From: an uncultured Actinomyces sp.
Lineage (GTDB): Bacteria > Actinomycetota > Actinomycetes > Actinomycetales > Actinomycetaceae
DNA: 7,835 bases
Assembly: GCA_900554605.1 (NCBI GenBank)
Contig: USHU01000039.1
Coordinates: 1 to 7,835, forward strand
Direction: 5' to 3'
Part shown: positions 1 to 6,759 of the stretch, piece after piece
Layout: every line of letters begins with the position of its first letter
Position numbering within the stretch: position 1 is the stretch's first letter
Program-made: the position numbers and the translations under genes
Notes under the pieces: model-generated
What the model was told of the DNA's origin: nothing
What the model saw: the letters and a program-made list of their open reading frames with translations, nothing else
Databases searched by the model: none

Positions 1-726
1 GGGCAATGGGGAGTCTCTCACGCTCAACGATGGGAAATGACACGTTTGCATCTCCTGCGCCGAACATTGCATGGAAGCGCCCGTGAGAATGGAACGCGGG
101 TCCTTGTTGAACGCTGGGCGCCGCCAGCTGCGCAGTTTGGGCTTGAGGCTCGTTGGAGTTTTACTCCCGTAGGCAAAAAAGCCGCAGGTGCATCTGCGGG
201 TGCTGCGCTGCTGGGAAGTTGCCTTGTCGTCAAGGTCGAAATGACTCCCTATGGGCACTGGCCCGAGCGTATCCCTCGCGCTGGGGTTCGTCTGTGCATC
301 CCGGGAACGGGGTGGACGGCCTCGTGGGTGGGGGAGACGGATATTGCTTATGCGGATATGCCCGGCGCTAATCCAGATGGGTTTGGGTGCGCTGAGCTTG
401 AAGATCTATGGGATGTGGGCGTCAAGCCTCAAGAAGGTGGGCACCGACCGGGCTTGAAGGTCCTCGAGCTGCGAGGGGAAGGTCGTGCGCTCACGATCGT
501 TCCTCGAAGTGAGGTCGGGTGGAGTGCCTCGCCGTGGAATGAGCGAGAGCTTGCCCTGGCGGGTCACTGGGAAGATTTGCCGCATTCGAATCGGACTTTT
601 GTTTGGCTTGATGCCATTCAAGATGGCATCGGGACTCGCTCGTGTGGCCCTGATGCGCGCCCCGAATTCGGTGCACGGATGAATCCGCTGAGCATCGAAT
701 TCGTTGTTTGTGTAACGGATCTATAA
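1..726 (+). CDS. lacZ: Beta-galactosidase, GH2 LacZ type, C-terminal part (5' end outside window)
   Basis: The frame is open from the first base to TAA at 724-726, giving 241 residues, so this is the tail of a gene entering from the left rather than a small gene starting at the ATG at 37. The residues match the last domain of LacZ-type GH2 beta-galactosidases (the Bgal small-chain beta-sandwich). The first residues (GQWGVSHAQRWE) resemble what follows the family's RAPTDND segment. Later come a VGVKPQEGGHR stretch (E. coli has a PSENGLR-like stretch here), a SASPWNERELALAGH stretch, and an IGTRSCGPDARPEF stretch that corresponds to the E. coli loop carrying Trp999. The catalytic glutamates lie upstream, outside the window. 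The enzyme hydrolyses terminal beta-galactosides such as lactose, and no exported-protein feature is visible in this part. Its position just before a sugar ABC transporter and a fucosidase suggests a role in degrading the imported sugar. The family call is firm; the exact substrate is unknown. Confidence 0.88.
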   Translation, partial: GQWGVSHAQRWEMTRLHLLRRTLHGSARENGTRVLVERWAPPAAQFGLEARWSFTPVGKKAAGASAGAALLGSCLVVKVEMTPYGHWPERIPRAGVRLCIPGTGWTASWVGETDIAYADMPGANPDGFGCAELEDLWDVGVKPQEGGHRPGLKVLELRGEGRALTIVPRSEVGWSASPWNERELALAGHWEDLPHSNRTFVWLDAIQDGIGTRSCGPDARPEFGARMNPLSIEFVVCVTDL

Positions 727-729
727 CAA

Positions 730-758
730 TTGTCCGCTACGCAACGTAAAGCTAGGTT
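730..758 (+). promoter_or_regulatory. Candidate sigma-70-type promoter for the transporter/fucosidase operon
   Basis: A -35-like TTGTCC (730-735) and a -10-like TAGGTT (753-758) are separated by exactly 17 bases. The -10 fits the actinobacterial TAnnnT pattern and the -35 keeps TTG. Transcription would start near 765, leaving a leader of about 85 bases before the lipoprotein start at 851. It begins four bases after the beta-galactosidase stop, so the transporter genes can be expressed independently of lacZ. A short TACG-CAA-CGTA inverted repeat (738-748) lies inside the spacer. Predicted by eye only. Confidence 0.5.
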
Positions 759-767
759 CCCAACGGT

Positions 768-802
768 AGCCTAGGCTTATCAACTAACACGAGATAGTTA
801 GT
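768..802. promoter_or_regulatory. Candidate operator region: two palindromes just downstream of the predicted start of transcription
   Basis: Two dyad-symmetric sites sit side by side: the perfect 10-base palindrome AGCCTAGGCT (768-777), and 6-base arms ACTAAC (783-788) and GTTAGT (797-802) separated by 8 bases. Both lie a few to about forty bases beyond the predicted transcription start, where repressor sites often lie. Neither has the central CG typical of LacI-family operators, so the regulator family cannot be named. No regulator gene is in the window. Either palindrome could be chance. Confidence 0.35.
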
Positions 803-838
803 GATTCGGTATTCATATCGATCTACGACACGAACCAA

Positions 839-844
839 TGGAGG
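839..844 (+). promoter_or_regulatory. Ribosome binding site of the solute-binding lipoprotein gene
   Basis: TGGAGG lies six bases before the ATG at 851. It is the clearest Shine-Dalgarno site in the window, fits a highly expressed binding protein, and supports that start. Confidence 0.75.
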
Positions 845-850
845 TTTCGC

Positions 851-2266
851 ATGTTGAAGAAAAAGATGGCCGCTGGTGTCATCGCCCTGGCCATGGTAAG
901 CACTCTAGGATTGAGCGCCTGCTCGAACGGCAGCAGCGACTCTTCCTCAAGTTCTGCAAGCGGTGGATCCGCATCAGGTTCAATCCCCAAGCCCGATGTC
1001 TCTTGTGATATCCCCGCAACGAATCTCGATGATTCGAAGATCGACACCTCAAAGGTCGAAGGCGAAATCACCTTCCAGACCCAGGGTCTCAAGACCGACT
1101 TCGGCGACTTCTTCACCAAGAAGATCAAGGAATTCGAGGACGCTAACCCCGGTGTCAAGATCAAGTGGACTGATCAGGCAGGCGGCGCCGAATTCGACCA
1201 GACCATCACTGCTCAGGCAACCAACTGCCAGATGGCAGACGTTGTGAACGTTCCTTCCTCCACCATTCTGGCCCTGTCAAAGTCCAACCTCCTCATGGAT
1301 TTTGACGTGAAGGCTCCCGGTATTGGTGACAAGTTCGTCAAGACCATTTGGGATTCGACCAAGCTGGGCGCAAACAAGCAGCACACCGCACTCCCGTGGT
1401 ACTTCGGCCCCTACATCACCACCTACAACAAGGAAGTTTTCAAGCGCGCAGGCTTGGATGAAAACACCTCTCCCAAGACCATGGAAGAGATGTTTGACTA
1501 CGCCGCAAAGGTCGGCGCTGACGGTAAGGGTGACTACGGTATCTACGGCTCCCCGCAGTGGTACATGACCGCCCAGCTGCACGGAATGGGTGTCAGCCTG
1601 ATGAACGCTGACAAGACCGAGTTCAACTTTGCTGACAATGAGCAGGCCATCAAGTACGTGACCCGCCTCGCTGAGCTCTACAAGAGCGGTGCAATCCCGA
1701 AGGACTCGCTGACCGGCGAACCTGATCCGGGCAAGGCATACGCGGATGGAAACCTGGCATTCGGTACCCCGAACGCCTCCTTCCTCAAGTCCGTCAAGGC
1801 AAACAACGCGACCGTCTACAACAACACCGGTGTCGGCCCCTTCCCGACCAACCCCGGAATCAAGCCGGTCTTCGAAGGCCAGTACATCGGCGTGTCCGTC
1901 TCGACCAAGAACGCTCCTCTGGCAATGAAGTTTGCCGAGTGGATCACCAACGCTGAGAACGAATACGCATGGACCCACGACGGTGGTGCGATCATCTTCC
2001 CGGCAGCAACCAGCGCTCTTGACAAGCTCGTTGCTAACCCGCCGGAGATCGCAAATGATCCGGTCTTCAAGGCTGCCTACGAAGAAGCCGCAAAGGCCGC
2101 AAAGGTCGCCGAGGCCTACACCGACGTCTTCTACACCACCGGCGCTGTTCAGGACAGCCTCGTTGAGAATGTGAACAAGGCAATCCGCGGAGAGGTCGAC
2201 CCCAAGACCGCTCTGAAGACTGCACAAGATCAGATGAACAAGAAGCTCAAGGCTCTGGGCGAATGA
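851..2266 (+). CDS. ABC transporter sugar-binding lipoprotein (extracellular solute-binding protein family 1)
   Basis: This 471-residue protein is a typical carbohydrate-binding lipoprotein of a CUT1-type ABC importer. Residues 1-20 form a lipoprotein signal peptide (MLKKK, then a hydrophobic stretch). The lipobox is LSAC at 21-24, so Cys24 would be lipidated and the protein anchored on the outer face of the membrane. A Ser/Gly-rich linker follows (about 25-45). The mature part has the family pattern: an early beta-strand (GEITFQTQG, about 70-80), an amphipathic helix with FEDANPGVKIKW, the hinge region LPWYFGPYITTYNKEVFKRAGL, and a later GPFPTNPGIKPVFEGQYIGVS segment followed by APLAMKFAEWIT. 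Codon choice is strongly biased (many AAG, GAC and ACC), as expected for an abundant protein. It is followed by two permease genes and a fucosidase, so the ligand is probably a fucosylated oligosaccharide, but the ligand cannot be read from the sequence. The family assignment is secure. Confidence 0.95.
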   Translation: MLKKKMAAGVIALAMVSTLGLSACSNGSSDSSSSSASGGSASGSIPKPDVSCDIPATNLDDSKIDTSKVEGEITFQTQGLKTDFGDFFTKKIKEFEDANPGVKIKWTDQAGGAEFDQTITAQATNCQMADVVNVPSSTILALSKSNLLMDFDVKAPGIGDKFVKTIWDSTKLGANKQHTALPWYFGPYITTYNKEVFKRAGLDENTSPKTMEEMFDYAAKVGADGKGDYGIYGSPQWYMTAQLHGMGVSLMNADKTEFNFADNEQAIKYVTRLAELYKSGAIPKDSLTGEPDPGKAYADGNLAFGTPNASFLKSVKANNATVYNNTGVGPFPTNPGIKPVFEGQYIGVSVSTKNAPLAMKFAEWITNAENEYAWTHDGGAIIFPAATSALDKLVANPPEIANDPVFKAAYEEAAKAAKVAEAYTDVFYTTGAVQDSLVENVNKAIRGEVDPKTALKTAQDQMNKKLKALGE

Positions 2267-2274
2267 TCTACCCC

Positions 2275-2310
2275 TTGCCGGGGCGAAACACTACGGTTTC
2301 GCCCCGGCAA
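2275..2310 (+). terminator. Perfect 15-bp intercistronic stem-loop without U-tract (mRNA stabiliser or partial terminator)
   Basis: The arms 2275-2289 (TTGCCGGGGCGAAAC) and 2296-2310 are perfect complements around the six-base loop ACTACG. The hairpin starts nine bases after the binding-protein stop and ends 30 bases before the first permease start. No run of T follows (AACCCTTGAAC), so it is not a standard intrinsic terminator. Hairpins at this place in sugar ABC operons, as after malE, commonly protect the binding-protein message or reduce read-through, making more binding protein than permease. That role is inferred here. Confidence 0.7.
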
Positions 2311-2340
2311 AACCCTTGAACAGCACCGAAGGACCTGACA

Positions 2341-3252
2341 ATGTCGTCGCGTACAGGACGTGCCCCAAGCCGATCTCTTAATGGGGCCGCGCGTTTCCGC
2401 CCGGGATGGATGCCGTGGATCTGGATTACACTCCCGGTCTTGGCAATCATTACTTTCTACATCTATCCCTTCATCACAACGGTTTTCGTCTCTTTCACAA
2501 AAACAAAACCGCTGCGAAAGATTGGTCCCTTCATTGGGATCGAAAACTACACCTACGTTCTGAACGACCCTGAATTCTGGGGATCTCTGCGCAACTCACT
2601 CATCTACGCCGTCTGCGTTGTTCCTTTGATGGTGCTTCTCCCTCTTCTCCTTGCCCTCCTGGTCAAGTCCTATGTTCCGGGCATCGGATTTTTCCGAGCG
2701 CTCTACTACCTGCCGGCGGTTTCCTCGCTCGTCGTGATTTCCTTGGCCTGGCGCTACCTGCTTAATGAAAGAGGACCAGTAAACAACCTCTTGACTTCGT
2801 GGGGAATGGATACGGTCCCATTCCTCTCGAACCAATGGCTCATCCTCTTTTGCGCGATGCTTATTACCTTGTGGCAGGGCTTGCCCTACTACATGATTCT
2901 CTACTTGTCCGCTCTTGCGAACGTCGATAAATCCCTCTATGAAGCCGCCGAGCTTGACGGTGCGGGAAGTGTCCGTCGTTTCTTCACTGTCACTGTTCCG
3001 GGCGTCAAAGTCATGATGTTCTTGGTTGCGACACTCACAACCATTGGATGCCTCAAGATCTTTACCGAGGTCTACCTCCTTGGCGGAAGTGCCTCTCCGA
3101 CAAAGACCTTGACCATGTACATCCGAGACTGGACCGATCCGACATACGGGTCTTTAGGTAAGGGCGATGCGGCCTCGGTCTGTCTCTTCCTCATCACTTT
3201 CGGATTCATCATTGCCTCGCAGAAACTCCAGAGGAAGGCTGAAGATCAATGA
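2341..3252 (+). CDS. Sugar ABC transporter permease, MalF/UgpA type
   Basis: This 303-residue inner-membrane protein is one half of the CUT1 importer channel. Six hydrophobic segments can be seen at about 25-50, 84-108, 117-138, 164-190, 224-244 and 277-293. The cytoplasmic EAA loop, where the permease contacts the ATPase, is at 201-220 (EAAELDGAGSVRRFFTVTVP) and matches the EAAxxDGA...F...P pattern very well. The ATG at 2341 is preceded by AAGGA at 2329-2333 with a seven-base spacer. The stop overlaps the next permease start (ATGA), implying translational coupling. Length and domain layout are normal for the family. It would carry the sugar bound by the upstream lipoprotein; the substrate is not determined by this sequence. 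Confidence 0.94.
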   Translation: MSSRTGRAPSRSLNGAARFRPGWMPWIWITLPVLAIITFYIYPFITTVFVSFTKTKPLRKIGPFIGIENYTYVLNDPEFWGSLRNSLIYAVCVVPLMVLLPLLLALLVKSYVPGIGFFRALYYLPAVSSLVVISLAWRYLLNERGPVNNLLTSWGMDTVPFLSNQWLILFCAMLITLWQGLPYYMILYLSALANVDKSLYEAAELDGAGSVRRFFTVTVPGVKVMMFLVATLTTIGCLKIFTEVYLLGGSASPTKTLTMYIRDWTDPTYGSLGKGDAASVCLFLITFGFIIASQKLQRKAEDQ

Positions 3253-4184
3253 GCACCGCAGCTTCTTCCACCAGCCCCGCCGAGGCCTCGTCAAAGTTTG
3301 CGAGCTGGCGCAAAGCTCACAAGCTTGAGCATCAATCGCGCAATGTCGCATCCCGTCAGCTCAAAGGCTCTCGCCTTGTCCTGCGTTACATCACGCTGGT
3401 CGTCGTCGCGATCCTCATGGTGGGACCGCTTCTGCTTCCTCTCCTCGCGGCATTCAAAGCTCCGGGGGAGTCGGTTTTCGGCCAAGGTGCCACGATCTTC
3501 CCGCAGACCTGGTCGCTTGCAGCCTTCACAACACTGTTTAAACAAACCGCGATCCTGCGTGCGATTGGGAACTCGGTCATCGTTGCAACGCTGACGGTCA
3601 TTTCAAATATCATCTTGTCCTGCTTGGGTGGATACATGCTCTCGCGGCGGGGATGGACCGGTCGCAACATCATGTATTTCGTCGTCCTCTCGGCGATGAT
3701 CTTCCCCTTCGAATCAATCATGCTGTCCCTGTACTCGATGATGGTGTCCATCGGCACGTACAAGACGCTGACCAGCGTGTGGATGGTCGCCATGATTGGC
3801 CCCTTCCAGATCCTTATGATGCGCGCAGCTTTCCTTGGGATCCCCGAAGAAATTGAAGATGCCGCACTGATTGACGGGGCAGGCGAATGGGAGCGTTTTT
3901 GGAGGATCTTCCTTCCTCAGGTTCGTGGGACGCTCACGGTCGTTGGACTGACCTCCTTCATCGGCGCCTGGTCCGATTTCCTCTTCCCGCTACTCATGCT
4001 GGTCGACAACGACAAGCACACCTTGATGTTGGAACTGACAGCCATTCAAAATTCCGCTCAGGGAACGACTTATCAATTGGTCTTAGCAGGAGCGGTCGTT
4101 GCACTGGTTCCTGTTGTCGTAGTCTTCGCCTTCTCGCAGAAGTACTTCTTCCGTGGAATCGAAGACGGCGGATTGAAGTTCTAG
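3249..4184 (+). CDS. Sugar ABC transporter permease, MalG/UgpE type
   Basis: This 311-residue protein is the second channel subunit. A hydrophilic, basic and Ser/Ala-rich N-terminal tail of about 43 residues precedes six membrane segments (about 44-70, 104-128, 140-165, 171-192, 227-250 and 276-296). The EAA loop runs from about 203 to 223 (EDAALIDGAGEWERFWRIFLP). The C-terminal end (QKYFFRGIEDGGLKF) resembles the QKyfvrGltaGavK ending typical of MalG-type permeases. The start overlaps the previous stop by four bases, with AGGAAGG at 3232-3238 as the ribosome site. The tail is somewhat longer than usual, but no in-frame Met lies between residue 1 and the first membrane segment to suggest a shorter protein. 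It forms a heterodimer with the preceding permease and needs an ATPase not encoded here. Confidence 0.94.
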   Translation: MSTAASSTSPAEASSKFASWRKAHKLEHQSRNVASRQLKGSRLVLRYITLVVVAILMVGPLLLPLLAAFKAPGESVFGQGATIFPQTWSLAAFTTLFKQTAILRAIGNSVIVATLTVISNIILSCLGGYMLSRRGWTGRNIMYFVVLSAMIFPFESIMLSLYSMMVSIGTYKTLTSVWMVAMIGPFQILMMRAAFLGIPEEIEDAALIDGAGEWERFWRIFLPQVRGTLTVVGLTSFIGAWSDFLFPLLMLVDNDKHTLMLELTAIQNSAQGTTYQLVLAGAVVALVPVVVVFAFSQKYFFRGIEDGGLKF

Positions 4185-4204
4185 ACCGATAGAGGCACAC
4201 ACCA

Positions 4205-5638
4205 ATGAGCGACAAACTGAGCGAGGACTTCGCTCCCGATGCACTGGAAGCTGCGGGTGCGCTGCGTCAATACCCCGATCCCGGGTATATCTGGCCAACG
4301 AACCCGCGCACCGTCGCTGCACTTGAGCAGTGGAGGGACCACAAAGTCGGTGTCATCATCCACTGGGGGATCTTCTCTCACATTGGCCAAGATGGCTCAT
4401 GGTCTTTGCACCGCCAGCGTTTGGGCGGCTTTACTGACCCACCCGAGGACTGGAAGGGGAGCGACGAGGAGTACCACTCGTGGTACTGCGACCAAGCTCG
4501 CTCCTTTACGGGGGACGATTTCAATGCTGAGGAATGGGCCGCCGCGTGCGCCGATGCCGGAATGCGCTACGTCGTCTTTACGACAAAGCATCACGATGGC
4601 TACGCCATGTACGACACGGACTTCTCAAACTTTAAGTCGACCAGTGAAGAATCCGGTCTTGGTCGCGACATCGTTCGTGAAATTTTCGATGCGTTCCGCG
4701 AACGTGGCATGGAAACAGGCGTCTATTTCTCCAAGGCCGATTGGAACCACCCGGGATATTGGGATCGTGCCCGCACCATCACTGACCGCTACCACAACTT
4801 CGATATCGAGAAACACCGCGCAAAGTGGGATTCCTTCGTCCGCTACACCCACAATCAAATCGACGAACTCTTGCGCAATTACGGGCGTATCAACGTGCTA
4901 TGGCTCGATGCCGGTTGGGTTCGAGAGCCTGATGAACCCATTGATATCGACGAGATCGCTGAGAATGCACGCCGTCTTCAGCCCGATATCTTGGTCGTTG
5001 ACCGAGAAGTCCACGGGGCGAACGAAAACTATCGAACCCCCGAGCAGGAAATTCCGGACGATATTCGCCGTTACCCCTGGGAATCATGCATCACCATGAC
5101 TCGCGGCTGGTGCTCGATGCGTCCCGAAGAGCCAATCAAGCCCATGCGTCACATCATCTCCAATCTATTGGCGATCGTGTCGCGAGGAGGGAACTACCTC
5201 ATTGGGATCGGTCCCGACGCGCGCGGAGGCATGTCCACGTGGATTCAGCGCGGCCTCGAACAGCTCGGCGATTTCTTGCGTATCAACGGCGAAGGGATCT
5301 ACGCGACTCGTCCGTGGATCGATATCGATACACTGCGTTCGGAAAACGGCTGGTCCTGGTACGCAACCCAGCCAAAGGACAGTGAGTCTCGAGTTTTCTT
5401 CTTTGGGATGCCTCCGACACCATCTAGCGCCGAGGCCGCGGACCCCTCGCTTGAGGACGCAACCTTCGCCCCCGCCGGTCTTGCATCGACGTGGCTCGAG
5501 GTCCCTGGGAAAGTACGCAGCGTGCGGATCCTTGGAAGCGAGGAAAAGGTCATCGTCGAAGCGCGCGAAGGCGCATCACGCCTCGTGATTCCGCAGACCG
5601 ATCTGCGCTATGCGGTGGGAGTAGAGCTCACCTTCTGA
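4205..5638 (+). CDS. Alpha-L-fucosidase, GH29, probably cytoplasmic
   Basis: This 477-residue protein is a GH29 retaining alpha-L-fucosidase, which removes alpha-linked L-fucose from glycans. The N-terminal (beta/alpha)8-type catalytic domain shows the family markers: IIHWGIFS (51-58), TTKHHDGYAMYDT (126-138) and the nucleophile motif VLWLDAGW with Asp235. RTPEQEIP (277-284) offers Glu280 as the likely acid/base, 45 residues after the nucleophile, and a late RGGNYLIGIGPDARG stretch is also present. A short beta-sandwich-like C-terminal region (about 370-477) follows. There is no signal peptide, lipobox or membrane segment, so the enzyme should act in the cytoplasm on imported sugar. The ATG lies 20 bases after the permease stop behind AGAGG (4191-4195), a weak site. 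It is the last gene of the transporter operon, and its 3' end overlaps the convergent coaA by 11 bases. The GH29 call is strong. Linkage preference (alpha-1,2 versus alpha-1,3/4) and subfamily cannot be settled by eye. Confidence 0.93.
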   Translation: MSDKLSEDFAPDALEAAGALRQYPDPGYIWPTNPRTVAALEQWRDHKVGVIIHWGIFSHIGQDGSWSLHRQRLGGFTDPPEDWKGSDEEYHSWYCDQARSFTGDDFNAEEWAAACADAGMRYVVFTTKHHDGYAMYDTDFSNFKSTSEESGLGRDIVREIFDAFRERGMETGVYFSKADWNHPGYWDRARTITDRYHNFDIEKHRAKWDSFVRYTHNQIDELLRNYGRINVLWLDAGWVREPDEPIDIDEIAENARRLQPDILVVDREVHGANENYRTPEQEIPDDIRRYPWESCITMTRGWCSMRPEEPIKPMRHIISNLLAIVSRGGNYLIGIGPDARGGMSTWIQRGLEQLGDFLRINGEGIYATRPWIDIDTLRSENGWSWYATQPKDSESRVFFFGMPPTPSSAEAADPSLEDATFAPAGLASTWLEVPGKVRSVRILGSEEKVIVEAREGASRLVIPQTDLRYAVGVELTF

Positions 5639-6587
5639 GCCGCAGTGACTCGACACGGTGATCCGCACCCTTAGTGAAAATCATCGTTGCACGCTCGCGG
5701 GTTGGGGCAATGTTCTCCAAGAGGTTCGGGAGGTTGATTTCCTCCCAAATCGAGCGGGCCGTCGCCTCGGCCTGAGCATCGGTCAGTGAAGCGTAGGTGC
5801 GGAAGAAAGAATCCTCGCGGGTGAATGCGGTCTGACGCAGGGTGAGGAAACGATCCACGTACCACTGCTGGATGTGCTCGGCGTCGGCATCCACGTAGAT
5901 GCTGAAGTCGAAAAAGTCTGAGACCGCGATCGGCATGACGCCAGGTCCCCATTTGGGAGGTTGAAGGACATTGAGTCCTTCAACGATGAGAATGTCTGGG
6001 CAGTCTACGACGACGCTCTCGCCTTCGATGATGTCGTACACGACATGCGAATAGACGGGAGCCTGAACATTGCGCATCCCTGACTTCACTGCCGAGAGGA
6101 AGGAAATGAGCGCTGGGCGATCATAGGACTCGGGAAAACCTTTTCGCCCAAGCAGGCCTTTGGAACGGAGTACCGCATTGGGGAAGAGGAAACCATCTGT
6201 CGTGATCAGATCAACTCGCGGGGTCTTTTCCCATCGAGATAACAGAAAACGCAAGAGGCGGGCGACAGTAGATTTTCCAACGGCAACCGAGCCGCCGATT
6301 CCGATGACGAAGGGGACGGGAGCCTGGTGAGAGCGCGTGAGGAAATGAGAACGTTCACGCTCAACGCGTCGGTGTCCCTCAACGTAGAGCTGCAGCAGCG
6401 CGGTCAGCGGTCGGTAGATCGCGTCGACTTCGGCAATATCAATGGGATCGCCGAGGGATGCTAAACGCGAAAGGTCAGTATGAGTGAGTGGAAGAGGCGA
6501 CCTATCGGCGAGGCGATCCCACTGGTCGCGGGAGAAAAACTCGAAGGGCGATTCTTCAGTGTTGCTGATTTCACTCACGGTCTTCAT
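5628..6587 (-). CDS. coaA: Pantothenate kinase, type I (CoaA)
   Basis: This enzyme phosphorylates pantothenate with ATP, the first and controlling step of coenzyme A synthesis, in the cytoplasm. From the ATG at 6587 the protein has 319 residues, close to the roughly 312-316 usual for the family. It aligns throughout with E. coli CoaA: FFSRDQW near the start, P-loop GGSVAVGKST (98-107), LITTDGFLFPN (about 127-137), KGFPESYD, APVYSHVVYD, DILIVEGLNVLQ, SDFFDFSIYVDA, and the C-terminal NIAPTRERATMIFTKGADH. An in-frame GTG at 6614 would add nine residues (328 in all). Neither start has a clear ribosome site. The ATG was chosen because the length fits better and an inverted repeat covers the GTG. 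The gene converges on the fucosidase with an 11-base overlap and no terminator between them. It is a housekeeping gene, probably not functionally tied to the sugar operon. Confidence 0.95.
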   Translation of the reverse strand: MKTVSEISNTEESPFEFFSRDQWDRLADRSPLPLTHTDLSRLASLGDPIDIAEVDAIYRPLTALLQLYVEGHRRVERERSHFLTRSHQAPVPFVIGIGGSVAVGKSTVARLLRFLLSRWEKTPRVDLITTDGFLFPNAVLRSKGLLGRKGFPESYDRPALISFLSAVKSGMRNVQAPVYSHVVYDIIEGESVVVDCPDILIVEGLNVLQPPKWGPGVMPIAVSDFFDFSIYVDADAEHIQQWYVDRFLTLRQTAFTREDSFFRTYASLTDAQAEATARSIWEEINLPNLLENIAPTRERATMIFTKGADHRVESLRLRR

Positions 6588-6606
6588 TGTCGCAATTTGC
6601 TGTGCC

Positions 6607-6635
6607 GCGCACACGATTTAGGGCTAGGTGTGCGC
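6607..6635. repeat. Inverted repeat with 8-bp arms in the coaA upstream region
   Basis: GCGCACAC (6607-6614) and GTGTGCGC (6628-6635) are perfect inverted arms around a 13-base spacer. The repeat lies 20 bases upstream of the coaA ATG and covers the alternative GTG start at 6612-6614. It could be a regulator site or a leader hairpin in the coaA message. Chance cannot be excluded for GC-rich arms of this length. Confidence 0.35.
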
Positions 6636-6678
6636 CAAATTGTTATCTATCGCGCAGGCCAGATAGGGATCTCTCTCC

Positions 6679-6706
6679 TTGTATTTGCTTGATTGTCCAC
6701 TAGCCT
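6679..6706 (+). promoter_or_regulatory. Candidate promoter for the GRP-family transporter gene
   Basis: TTGTAT (6679-6684) and TAGCCT (6701-6706) are separated by 16 bases. The -10 fits the TAnnnT pattern. The predicted start near 6713 would leave a leader of about 47 bases before the GTG at 6760. Predicted by eye. The surrounding divergent gap (6588-6759) holds nothing else clear beyond the inverted repeat. Confidence 0.35.
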
Positions 6707-6759
6707 GAAAACAACATTCCTTGGTTGCACTAATTGACGTACCAGAAAGCGAGTATGCC

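Noticed and set aside
2..40. Frame-2 reading GNGESLTLNDGK followed by a stop at the left edge, which could suggest a frameshifted beta-galactosidase
   Set aside because: Frame 1 (GQWGVSHAQRWE) already matches the residues that follow RAPTDND in LacZ and is open to the window edge, so no frameshift is needed.
751..776. Imperfect hairpin GCTAGG / CCTA-g-GC as a terminator for the beta-galactosidase gene
   Set aside because: Only six pairs with a bulge, no T-run, and it overlaps the better-supported -10 box.
1277..2227. A 316-codon open frame on the minus strand, antisense to the binding-protein gene
   Set aside because: It mirrors the strongly biased codon use of the binding-protein gene, has no recognisable domain and no ribosome site, while the plus-strand protein is a clear family member.
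4239..5099. A 286-codon open frame inside the fucosidase gene in another frame
   Set aside because: Its translation is low-complexity Ser/Thr/Arg-rich with no family features; the fucosidase frame carries all GH29 motifs.
6692..6702. ATTGTCCACTA matches ATTGTCCGCTA at 729-739 in 10 of 11 bases, a possible shared regulator site
   Set aside because: Short, not palindromic, and placed differently relative to the two promoters; likely chance or promoter-like sequence.
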